A stretch of DNA of 64,000 nt. It comes from Mycolicibacterium litorale (GTDB taxonomy: Bacteria; Actinomycetota; Actinomycetes; Mycobacteriales; Mycobacteriaceae). The notes beneath the pieces were generated by a model. The model saw only the letters and a program-made list of their open reading frames with translations, did not search any database and was not told the DNA's origin. The DNA lies in contig NZ_AP023287.1 in NCBI RefSeq assembly GCF_014218295.1, positions 310,001-374,000 of the forward strand, read 5' to 3'. Position 1 is the first letter of the stretch, and each line of letters opens with the position of its first letter. The translations under genes and the position numbers were made by a program. Shown here one piece after another: positions 56,984-64,000 of this stretch.

Positions 56984-58060
56984 TCAGGCCATCTGGAACG
57001 CCGACAGCGGCGCTTCCTCGGGGTAGATCGCCGGGCCGCCGAGGTCGTAGGCAGCATTCAGCGCGCCGATGAACTGCGGATCGTGCAGCGGGTTGTCCGG
57101 CATAGCGAGCTTGATGCCCTTGGCGTTGACGTCCTTGACCAACGTGTCGATCGCGCGCTCGATGGTGAGGTCGTCGGAGTGGTCCATGTTCTTCTTCAGT
57201 TCGTCGTAGTCGGAGAAGACCTCGGCCGACCAGTGGACCAGGAACCGCAGCTCGTCGGTGTGGTGGCGGGCGATCACGTCGTCGCCGTTCTTGAGAACCC
57301 AGTGATTGCGGTCGTCGGGATCGCCGGTGAACACCGTGTCGAACGCCAGACCGGCCGGAACCTGTTGCTCGAGAGGGCCATTGGCCTCACCGCGGTGCAC
57401 CATCATCTCGTTCTGCACTACCACGCCGCGGTTGTAGACCGGCGGCAGCAGCCGCTGCGGCGCCCTGAGCGGGCCGTCGGGCCAGTAGGTGAAACCGCTG
57501 CCCTCGTCGAGGGAGAACCAGGTGATCACCTGGGCCATCTTGATCAGATAGTCCTGGAACAGACCGGATTTGCCCATGACGCTGGTGAGCCAGGTGGGTG
57601 CGTTCTCGTGGCGCACACCCCGGAAGCTGGGCGAGTCGAGGTGGCCGGGATCGCGGTTCGCGCACGGCCCGTTGATGTTGAACAGCATGAGTTCGGGCTT
57701 GGCGTATTCGGCGTTCCAGTAGCTCTTGGCGTAGTTCAGGAACTTCTCGTTGTAGAAGCAGTCGTGCAGTTCCGGGTAGAGCACCGCAGAGTAGTTCGCG
57801 AGGTAACCGCGGAACGTCGGGGTGAGGAAGAGGTCGAGCGACGGCTCGAAACCCTCGGGGAACGCGCCGCTCATCGTGGCCATCAGCTCGTCGGCGGAGG
57901 CGAAGTGCTGGGCGATGATCAACTTCCACGGGCCCTGTGTGCGAACGACATCCAGCAGCCGCTCGCGCTGGTCGTCGGTGTAGACGTCGTCGATCTGCCT
58001 CGGGGGTGCGGCGGGCCGCAGCACGTCGGACAGTTCCAGTCGCCGATCATCGGTCAGCAT
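56984..58060 (-). CDS. Putative non-haem Fe(II)/2-oxoglutarate-type oxygenase
   Basis: A 358-residue cytosolic protein that I do not recognise with certainty. A double-stranded beta-helix facial triad can be proposed: His140 and Asp142 in DPGHLDSPSF and distal His222 in NEMMVHRGEANGP, the spacing seen in phytanoyl-CoA hydroxylase-like enzymes. Other notable stretches are LFNINGPCANRD and WFSLDEGSGFTYWPDGPL. The start ATG 58060 has a good ribosome site (AAGGAG). It converges on the HNH gene with eight bases between stops and stands apart from the kdp genes. An alternative is a catalytically dead relative. Confidence 0.55.
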   Translation of the reverse strand: MLTDDRRLELSDVLRPAAPPRQIDDVYTDDQRERLLDVVRTQGPWKLIIAQHFASADELMATMSGAFPEGFEPSLDLFLTPTFRGYLANYSAVLYPELHDCFYNEKFLNYAKSYWNAEYAKPELMLFNINGPCANRDPGHLDSPSFRGVRHENAPTWLTSVMGKSGLFQDYLIKMAQVITWFSLDEGSGFTYWPDGPLRAPQRLLPPVYNRGVVVQNEMMVHRGEANGPLEQQVPAGLAFDTVFTGDPDDRNHWVLKNGDDVIARHHTDELRFLVHWSAEVFSDYDELKKNMDHSDDLTIERAIDTLVKDVNAKGIKLAMPDNPLHDPQFIGALNAAYDLGGPAIYPEEAPLSAFQMA

Positions 58061-58160
58061 GAGATCTCCTTAGGCCTGGCACACGAAGTGTCACTACGGG
58101 AGAGTCTGGCGCCACCGGATGCACTGCACCGCCGCTGTGACCGCTGATCGGGAGGTCAGT

Positions 58161-58841
58161 TCAGGGCCGGAAGCGGTACCCCATGCCGGCCTCGGTCAGC
58201 AGATGGACCGGGCGGGCGGGGTCGTCTTCCAGCTTGCGGCGCAGCTGGGCGAGATACACCCGCAGATAATGCGTCGACTTGGCGTACGTGGGACCCCAGA
58301 TCTCGGTCAGCAGGTGTTCGCGGCCGACGAGCTTGCCGCTGTTGCGCGCCAGGATCTCCAGCATCCCCCACTCGGTGGGGGTCAGATGCACCTCCGCGCC
58401 GTTCTTGGTGACGGTCTTGGTCGCCAGATCGACGGTGAACGAAGCGGTTTGGATCACCGGCTCCGGTGAGTCGGTGGCTGCGGCCGCCCGCCGGACGGCG
58501 GCGCGCATCCGCGCGAGGAACTCGTCCATCCCGAAGGGTTTGGTGACGTAGTCGTCGGCGCCGGCATCGAGCGCTTCCACCTTGTCGGCGGTGTCGGTTC
58601 GTGCCGACAGCACGATGACCGGTACCGAAAGCCACCCTCGCAGTCCGGCCAGCACCTCGATGCCCGAAATGTCGGGCAGTCCCAGATCGAGCACGACGAC
58701 GTCGGGCCGGTGGTCGGCGGCCGAGCGCAACGCCTCGACCCCGGTCGCGGCGGTGGTCACGTCGTAGCCGCGCACCGACAGGTTGATCCGCAACGCACGC
58801 AGGATCTGCGGTTCGTCGTCGATCACGAGCACGCGGGTCAC
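58161..58841 (-). CDS. kdpE: KdpE response regulator
   Basis: A 226-residue OmpR-type regulator. The receiver domain opens TRVLVIDDEPQILRALRINL with acidic pocket Asp8-Asp9, phospho-acceptor Asp in VVVLDLGLPDISG (about residue 52) and Lys in DYVTKPFGMDEFL. The winged helix reads VHLTPTEWGMLEILARNSGK and STHYLRVYLAQLRRKLEDDP. It activates the kdp operon at low potassium. The GTG start overlaps the kdpD stop as GTGA. It is the last gene of the visible kdp block. Confidence 0.93.
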   Translation of the reverse strand: MTRVLVIDDEPQILRALRINLSVRGYDVTTAATGVEALRSAADHRPDVVVLDLGLPDISGIEVLAGLRGWLSVPVIVLSARTDTADKVEALDAGADDYVTKPFGMDEFLARMRAAVRRAAAATDSPEPVIQTASFTVDLATKTVTKNGAEVHLTPTEWGMLEILARNSGKLVGREHLLTEIWGPTYAKSTHYLRVYLAQLRRKLEDDPARPVHLLTEAGMGYRFRP

Positions 58842-61357
58842 AGCACGCTTCCCCGCGGTGCGGGCAGGTCGATCTCGACGGTGAGCCCACCGCCTGCGGT
58901 GTCGCCGATCGTTATGGTGCCGCCCATGGCCTCGACGAACCCCCTGGCGACAGAGAGCCCGAGTCCGATGCCGGTGGTGGTGTCCTGGTCGCCGAGTCGC
59001 TGGAACGCGCCGAACATCTGCTCGGCCGTGCCGCGCGGAGTACCGGGTCCCTCGTCGGCGACGGTGATGACGACTCGGTCGCCCACCTTGCCCGCGGTGA
59101 CGCGTACCGGTCCCGAGGGGGCATAGCGCAGCGCGTTGTCGATCAGGTTGGCCAGCACCCGTTCGAGCAGACCGCTGTCGGCCAGCGCCACGCATTCGCC
59201 GACGTCGACCTTGATCCGATCCACGCTCAGCCGGTTGAGGCCGGTCGCACCCCGGCTGATGCTCAACAGCGCGCGCTGCACGGTCTCGTCGAGATAGACC
59301 CGGCCGCACTCCGGTCGCACCGCTCCGGCCGCCAGCCGTGACGAGTCGAGCAGATTGCCGACCAGCGCGGTGAGCTGATCGACGGACTCCTCGATGGTGG
59401 CCAGCAGTTCGCCGGTGTCCTCGGCCGAGAAGTGCACGTCGTCGCTGCGCAGGCTGGACACCGCCGCCTTCGCCGCGGCTAGCGGGGTCCGCAGGTCGTG
59501 GCTGACGGCCGAGAGCAGCGAGCGGCGCAGTTCGTCGGCCCGGCTGACCGCCTCGGCCTTGCCGGCCTCTTCGGCGAGTTCGCGCTGGCGCACCAGCCCG
59601 GCGGCCTGCCGGGCCACCGCCGACAGCACCCTGCGGTCGCGGGCCGGCAGCCGTCGGCCGGCCATCAGCAGCCAGAACTCCTCGTCGCCGACCTCGATGG
59701 CGGTGTCCGCGGCGGCCACGTCGACACACGCGTCGGTGCCCACCCAGGCCACGACACCGCTCCCGCGCCGCAGCAGGCTGACCGCCCGCTGACCGTAGGT
59801 CTCGCGGACCCGCTCCAGCAGCATGGCCAGGTCCGCGCCGCGCAGGATGCTGCCGGCGAACAGCGCGAGCAGTTCGGCTTCCCGCGAGGCCAGCCGCGCT
59901 TCACGCGTGCGGTTGGCCGCGCTGTCGACGAGTGCGGCCACCGCCACCGCTACCGCGAACAGCACCACGATCGTGATCGCGCTGTCGGGGTCGGCGATGG
60001 TGAAGGTGTGCCGGGGCGTGACGAGGAAGTAGTTGAGCAGCAGCCCCGACAGCACCGCCGACAGTGCCGCGGGCAGGACGCCGCCGAGCAGTGCGACGAC
60101 GAGAACGCCGACGAAGAACAGCGCACTCTCGCCGCCGACCCCGAGCAGCGGGTCGAGCAGTGCGACGGCGACCGCGCAGATCGCCGACGGCACCGCGACG
60201 GCGGCCGCCCACGAGGCGACATGGCGGTACCGGTGCGGGACGGCGGTCCTGGCCACCCCGCGCCGGGCCTCCTCGTGGGTGACCATGTGCACGTCGATGG
60301 TGCCGGACTGCTGCACCACCGCGGCGCCGATGCCCTCGTCGAAGATGCGGGCCCACCGCGACCGGCGCGAGGTGCCGAGGACGAGTTGGGTGGCGTTGAT
60401 GTCGCGGGCGAATTCGAGCAGCGCGGCGGGGACGTCGTCGCCGACGACGGTGTGCAGGGTGGCGCCGAGGTTGGTGACCAGCTCCCGCACCCGGCCCATC
60501 TGCGGTGCGGACACCCCGGCGAGGCCGTCGCCGCGAACGACGTGGACGACCATCAGTTCGGCGCTCGACTTCGACGCGATGCGCGACGCGCGGCGCACCA
60601 GGGTCTCCGACTCGGGCCCGCCGGTGACCGCGACCACCACGCGTTCACGGGCCTCCCACGTGTCGGTGATGTGGTTGTCGGCCCGGTACTTGGTCAGAGC
60701 GGCGTCGACCTGATCGGCCAGCCACAGCAGCGCCAATTCGCGCAGCGCGGTCAGGTTCCCGCGCCGGAAGTAGTTGCTCAGCGCCGCGTCGATACGCTCG
60801 GCGGGATAGACGTTGCCGTGGGACAGCCTGCGCCGCAGAGCCTCCGGGGTGATGTCGACCAGTTCGATCTGATCGGCGGCGCGCACCACCTCGTCGGGGA
60901 CCTTCTCCTGCTGTTCGATGCCGGTGATGCGGGTGACGACGTCGTTGAGGCTCTCGAGGTGCTGGACGTTCACCGTGGAGATGACGGTGATGCCCGCGGC
61001 GAGGAGGTCTTCGACGTCCTGCCAGCGTTTGGCGTTCCTGCTACCCGGGGTGTTGGTGTGGGCGAGTTCGTCGACCAGCACGACCTGCGGCCGGCGAGCC
61101 AGCACCGCGTCGACGTCGAGTTCGGCGAATCGGCCTCCGCGGTAACTGATGTGACGCGGCGGGATGACCTCTATCCCGGCGAGCAGTTCGGCGGTCCGTT
61201 TGCGGCCGTGGGTCTCGACGACACCGGCTACCACATCGGTGCCGCGTTCGAGGCGTCGGTGTGCCTCACCGAGCATCGCGAACGTCTTCCCGACGCCGGG
61301 AGCTGCGCCGAGGTAGATGCGCAGCTCCCCGCGTTTCGGGCCGTCGAGTTCACTCAC
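58838..61357 (-). CDS. kdpD: KdpD sensor histidine kinase
   Basis: An 839-residue membrane kinase that senses potassium limitation and phosphorylates KdpE. In order: the N-terminal KdpD domain with Walker A LGAAPGVGKTFAMLGEAHRR; a universal-stress-protein domain (VVAVTGGPESETLVRRASRI, LVLGTSRRSRWARIFD); four closely spaced membrane helices around 385-490; a GAF-like segment; HisKA with the phospho-histidine in LSAVSHDLRTPLAAAKAAVS; and HATPase_c (LANLIDNALRYAPSGPVRV, ADEGPGTPRG, GIGLGLSVARGF). Length is close to the usual 850-890. It overlaps kdpC by eight bases. Confidence 0.95.
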   Translation of the reverse strand: MSELDGPKRGELRIYLGAAPGVGKTFAMLGEAHRRLERGTDVVAGVVETHGRKRTAELLAGIEVIPPRHISYRGGRFAELDVDAVLARRPQVVLVDELAHTNTPGSRNAKRWQDVEDLLAAGITVISTVNVQHLESLNDVVTRITGIEQQEKVPDEVVRAADQIELVDITPEALRRRLSHGNVYPAERIDAALSNYFRRGNLTALRELALLWLADQVDAALTKYRADNHITDTWEARERVVVAVTGGPESETLVRRASRIASKSSAELMVVHVVRGDGLAGVSAPQMGRVRELVTNLGATLHTVVGDDVPAALLEFARDINATQLVLGTSRRSRWARIFDEGIGAAVVQQSGTIDVHMVTHEEARRGVARTAVPHRYRHVASWAAAVAVPSAICAVAVALLDPLLGVGGESALFFVGVLVVALLGGVLPAALSAVLSGLLLNYFLVTPRHTFTIADPDSAITIVVLFAVAVAVAALVDSAANRTREARLASREAELLALFAGSILRGADLAMLLERVRETYGQRAVSLLRRGSGVVAWVGTDACVDVAAADTAIEVGDEEFWLLMAGRRLPARDRRVLSAVARQAAGLVRQRELAEEAGKAEAVSRADELRRSLLSAVSHDLRTPLAAAKAAVSSLRSDDVHFSAEDTGELLATIEESVDQLTALVGNLLDSSRLAAGAVRPECGRVYLDETVQRALLSISRGATGLNRLSVDRIKVDVGECVALADSGLLERVLANLIDNALRYAPSGPVRVTAGKVGDRVVITVADEGPGTPRGTAEQMFGAFQRLGDQDTTTGIGLGLSVARGFVEAMGGTITIGDTAGGGLTVEIDLPAPRGSVL

Positions 61358-62222
61358 CCTTGCCGTCGAGCGCCAGGTTCAGTTCCAACACGTTGACCCG
61401 CGGTTCGCCGAGGAACCCGAGTGTGCGCCCCTGGGTGTGCGCGGCGACGAGCGCCCGGACCTCCTCGGGGCTGATGCCTCGTGCCGCGGCGACGCGGTCG
61501 ACCTGTAGATCGGCGTAGGCGGGAGAGATGTGCGGATCGAGCCCGCTGCCGCTGGCGGTGACCGCATCGGCGGACACCTGCGGCTCCGCCGGGGCGCTGC
61601 CGCGGACCGGTACGATCTGCCCCACGCTGTAATCCTCGCCCGCAGCGGCACATTCGACACGCACACCTTCGTAGGCGTCGAGGAACGGGCGGTCGGTGGT
61701 CTCACACGGCTCGTTGACGCTGACGACCTTGGTCGGGTTGGTGACGTTGCCGTCCGCGCCGCGGGGGCCCATCACCGACAACACGGCCCCCACCCCGCCG
61801 CCGGTGCAGAACGGGCGCGCGCCATCGACACCGTCGAGTTCCCCGACGGCCCTGCTGCGTTCGCACACCTGCGTGAGCAGACTCGTCCGGTCGGGGGTGT
61901 CGACGATGTCCTCGGGCCCGAGGTTGCTGGCGCTGGTGGCCATCGGATCGTAACCGTCCCCGGCGGCCGACGGCCGGCCCTGGAAGTACTGCGGCAGCGG
62001 ATTGCCGTCGGCATCGGTGTAGAGCTGACCGATCAGGCTGCTGCCCACGGGTTTTCCGTCGACTTCGATCATCGAGCCACCTGCGTTCTCGCGCAGACCC
62101 GGCAGTTGGGCGATCAGCCAGATGAGCGCGGGGTAGGCCAGGCCCAGCAGTACGGTGAGCACGAGCAGCGCCCGCAGCGCCGCGGTGTGTTGGCGGACGA
62201 TCGTGGAGAAGGACATGGTCAC
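61350..62222 (-). CDS. kdpC: KdpC, potassium-transporting ATPase subunit C
   Basis: A 290-residue single-span subunit that stabilises the KdpFABC complex outside the membrane. Membrane helix [20 protein letters not shown], then [40 protein letters not shown] (split here for length) and the C-terminal [20 protein letters not shown]. It is about 100 residues longer than the E. coli protein because of an insert around residues 110-215, with four cysteines (VCERSR, PFCTG, EPCET, VECAAAG). GTG 62222 overlaps the kdpB stop; ATG 62216 is an alternative. Confidence 0.93.
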   Translation of the reverse strand: MTMSFSTIVRQHTAALRALLVLTVLLGLAYPALIWLIAQLPGLRENAGGSMIEVDGKPVGSSLIGQLYTDADGNPLPQYFQGRPSAAGDGYDPMATSASNLGPEDIVDTPDRTSLLTQVCERSRAVGELDGVDGARPFCTGGGVGAVLSVMGPRGADGNVTNPTKVVSVNEPCETTDRPFLDAYEGVRVECAAAGEDYSVGQIVPVRGSAPAEPQVSADAVTASGSGLDPHISPAYADLQVDRVAAARGISPEEVRALVAAHTQGRTLGFLGEPRVNVLELNLALDGKGE

Positions 62223-64000
62223 ATTCCTGGGAAGAGTTGGACGACGAGATCGATGAGTTTGATCCCGATGAACGGCGCGACGATTCCGCCGAGGCCGTAG
62301 ACAGACAGGTTGCGGGTCAACAGCTTCGACGCGCTGCTCGGGGTGTACCGCACACCCCGCAACGCCAGCGGGATCAGCGCCACGATGACCACCGCGTTGA
62401 AGATGACGGCCGACAGGATCGCGGACTGCGGGCTGTGCAACCGCATGACGTTGAGCAGATCGAGTCCGGGGAACAGGCCGACGAACAGCGCCGGGATGAT
62501 GGCGAAGTACTTGGCGATGTCGTTGGCGATCGAGAACGTCGTCAACGCCCCCCGGGTGATGAGCAGCTGCTTGCCGATCTCGACGATCTCGATGAGCTTC
62601 GTCGGATCCGAGTCGAGGTCCACCATGTTGCCGGCCTCTTTGGCCGCCGAGGTGCCGCTGTTCATCGCGACGCCGACGTCGGCCTGGGCCAGTGCGGGCG
62701 CGTCGTTCGTGCCGTCACCGGTCATGGCGACGAGCTTCCCGCCGGCCTGCTCCTTCTTGATCAGCGCCATCTTGTCTTCGGGCGTGGCCTCGGCGAGGAA
62801 GTCGTCGACGCCGGCCTCGTCGGCGATGGCCTTGGCCGTCAACGGGTTGTCGCCGGTGATCATCACCGTGCGGATCCCCATCCGGCGCATCTCGTCGAAG
62901 CGTTCCCGCATCCCCTGTTTGACGACGTCCTTGAGGTGGATGACGCCGAGCACCGCCGCTTTCCCGTCGCGGATCTGCCCGACCACCAGCGGGGTGCCGC
63001 CGGCCGCGGACACGCCGTCGACGAGATCGCCGAGCTGGGTCGAGACGGTGCCGCCCGCCGCGCGGATCCACTCGGCCACCGATGCGGCGGCGCCCTTGCG
63101 CAGCTGCAGCCCCTCCAGGTCGACACCGGACATCCTTGTGGTGGCGGTGAATTCGACCCAGTTGGCGTGGGTGAGTTCACCCGGGGTGCGGGCCCGCAGC
63201 CCGTACTGCTGTTTGGCGAACACCACGATGGAGCGGCCCTCGGGCGTCTCGTCGGCCAGGCTCGACAGTTGCGCCGCGTCGGCGAGCTGTTCGTCGGTCA
63301 CACCGTGGAGCGGGAGAAACGCGGCGGCCTGCCGGTTGCCGAGGGTGATCGTGCCGGTCTTGTCGAGCAGCAGCGTGTTGACGTCACCGGCCGCCTCGAC
63401 CGCCCGGCCCGACATGGCGAGCACGTTGCGCTGCACCAGGCGGTCCATCCCGGCGATGCCGATCGCCGACAGCAGGGCGCCGATGGTGGTCGGGATCAGG
63501 CAGACCAGCAGGGCCACCATGACGATGCCGGTGACGCCGTTCCCGTCGAGCGCCGGCGTGTCCGGGACCCCGGGGTTGTTGGCCTTGGAGAAGATCGCCA
63601 ACGGCTGCAGCGTCGCGACCGCGAACACGAAGATGATCGTCAGCGCCGACAGCAGGATGTTCAGCGCGATCTCGTTGGGGGTCTTCTGCCGGTTGGCGCC
63701 CTCGACGAGGGAGATCATCCGGTCGATGAAGCTGTCGCCCGGCTTCTGGGTGATGCGCACGACGATGCGGTCCGACAGCACGGTGGTGCCGCCGGTGACC
63801 GCCGAACGGTCACCGCCCGACTCACGGATCACCGGTGCGGATTCACCGGTGATGGCCGACTCGTCCACCGAGGCGATGCCTTCCACGACGTCACCGTCGC
63901 CGGGGATCACCTGGCCGGCCTCCACCACGACGATGTCGCCCTGGCGGAGCAGCGGTGCGGCGACCTCCTCTTCGCGCCCGGGTGAGGTCGGCGACCAGCC
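62219..64000 (-). CDS. kdpB: KdpB, potassium-transporting P-type ATPase catalytic subunit, N-terminus cut off
   Basis: The last 593 codons of a roughly 690-residue P-type ATPase; the start lies beyond base 64000. Visible motifs are the actuator TGES ([17 protein letters not shown]), the phosphorylation site [14 protein letters not shown], the nucleotide-domain [16 protein letters not shown], the hinge [24 protein letters not shown] [20 protein letters not shown], and [19 protein letters not shown]. With KdpA, KdpC and KdpF it pumps potassium at low external concentration. It overlaps kdpC by four bases. Confidence 0.95.
   Translation of the reverse strand, partial: GWSPTSPGREEEVAAPLLRQGDIVVVEAGQVIPGDGDVVEGIASVDESAITGESAPVIRESGGDRSAVTGGTTVLSDRIVVRITQKPGDSFIDRMISLVEGANRQKTPNEIALNILLSALTIIFVFAVATLQPLAIFSKANNPGVPDTPALDGNGVTGIVMVALLVCLIPTTIGALLSAIGIAGMDRLVQRNVLAMSGRAVEAAGDVNTLLLDKTGTITLGNRQAAAFLPLHGVTDEQLADAAQLSSLADETPEGRSIVVFAKQQYGLRARTPGELTHANWVEFTATTRMSGVDLEGLQLRKGAAASVAEWIRAAGGTVSTQLGDLVDGVSAAGGTPLVVGQIRDGKAAVLGVIHLKDVVKQGMRERFDEMRRMGIRTVMITGDNPLTAKAIADEAGVDDFLAEATPEDKMALIKKEQAGGKLVAMTGDGTNDAPALAQADVGVAMNSGTSAAKEAGNMVDLDSDPTKLIEIVEIGKQLLITRGALTTFSIANDIAKYFAIIPALFVGLFPGLDLLNVMRLHSPQSAILSAVIFNAVVIVALIPLALRGVRYTPSSASKLLTRNLSVYGLGGIVAPFIGIKLIDLVVQLFPGM

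Overview
The window is GC-rich, densely packed actinobacterial DNA, almost certainly from a fast-growing Mycobacterium/Mycolicibacterium. Three things support this: a complete yrbE-mce operon with its Mce-associated proteins, an AAC(2')-I acetyltransferase, and the gene order hsp20 - nirBD - uroporphyrinogen-synthase-like regulator - narK - aac(2') - pxpC/pxpB - fecB2, which parallels the Rv0251c-Rv0265c part of M. tuberculosis (recalled from memory, not searched). Many start codons overlap the preceding stop (ATGA or GTGA), and several promoters look leaderless.

Layout. 0-4 kb: the tail of an isocitrate-lyase/PEP-mutase family protein, the stress chaperone hsp20 with an HspR-type operator, and a partner-switching pair (STAS antagonist plus GAF/SpoIIE/HATPase protein). 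4-12 kb: nitrite and nitrate assimilation (nirB, nirD, sirohydrochlorin chelatase, UroS-winged-helix regulator, narK) with a GAF-ANTAR protein and a DUF2231 membrane protein. 12-20 kb: aac(2'), the 5-oxoprolinase subunits pxpB and pxpC, a VUT/YhhQ transporter, an iron-siderophore binding lipoprotein, a YeiH-type exporter preceded by an unannotated 29-residue membrane peptide, an SDR, a LysE exporter and a VOC protein.

19.4-31 kb is the most striking region. A DeoR-type regulator faces an operon encoding a CUT2-type sugar ABC transporter, an FGGY kinase, an M81 (MlrC-like) metallohydrolase, a LarA-family racemase/epimerase with every nickel-pincer-nucleotide contact residue I could compare, and the full cofactor pathway LarE-LarB-LarC. 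It reads as a self-contained nickel-pincer-dependent catabolic route for a sugar or sugar acid of unknown identity.

31-43.7 kb: a siderophore-interacting protein, then yrbEAB-mceABCDEF, secreted proteins and two Mce-associated membrane proteins. mceD carries a +1 frameshift that opens its reading frame into mceE. 43.7-58 kb: a steroid-type catabolic cluster (two KstD-like flavoproteins, OYE-type reductase, KshA-like Rieske oxygenase, several SDRs, NTF2-like proteins, an F420/LLM oxidoreductase and a PadR regulator). Five promoters here share a 17-bp imperfect palindrome placed the same distance (about 42 bp) upstream of leaderless start codons, which suggests a dedicated regulon. A broken NTF2-like gene and a frameshifted 13E12/DUF222-HNH element also lie here. 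58-64 kb: kdpE, kdpD, kdpC and partial kdpB (potassium uptake), all on the minus strand with overlapping ends.

No tRNA, rRNA, CRISPR array or insertion sequence was recognised. Function calls rest on reading motifs and on family knowledge; no database search was run.
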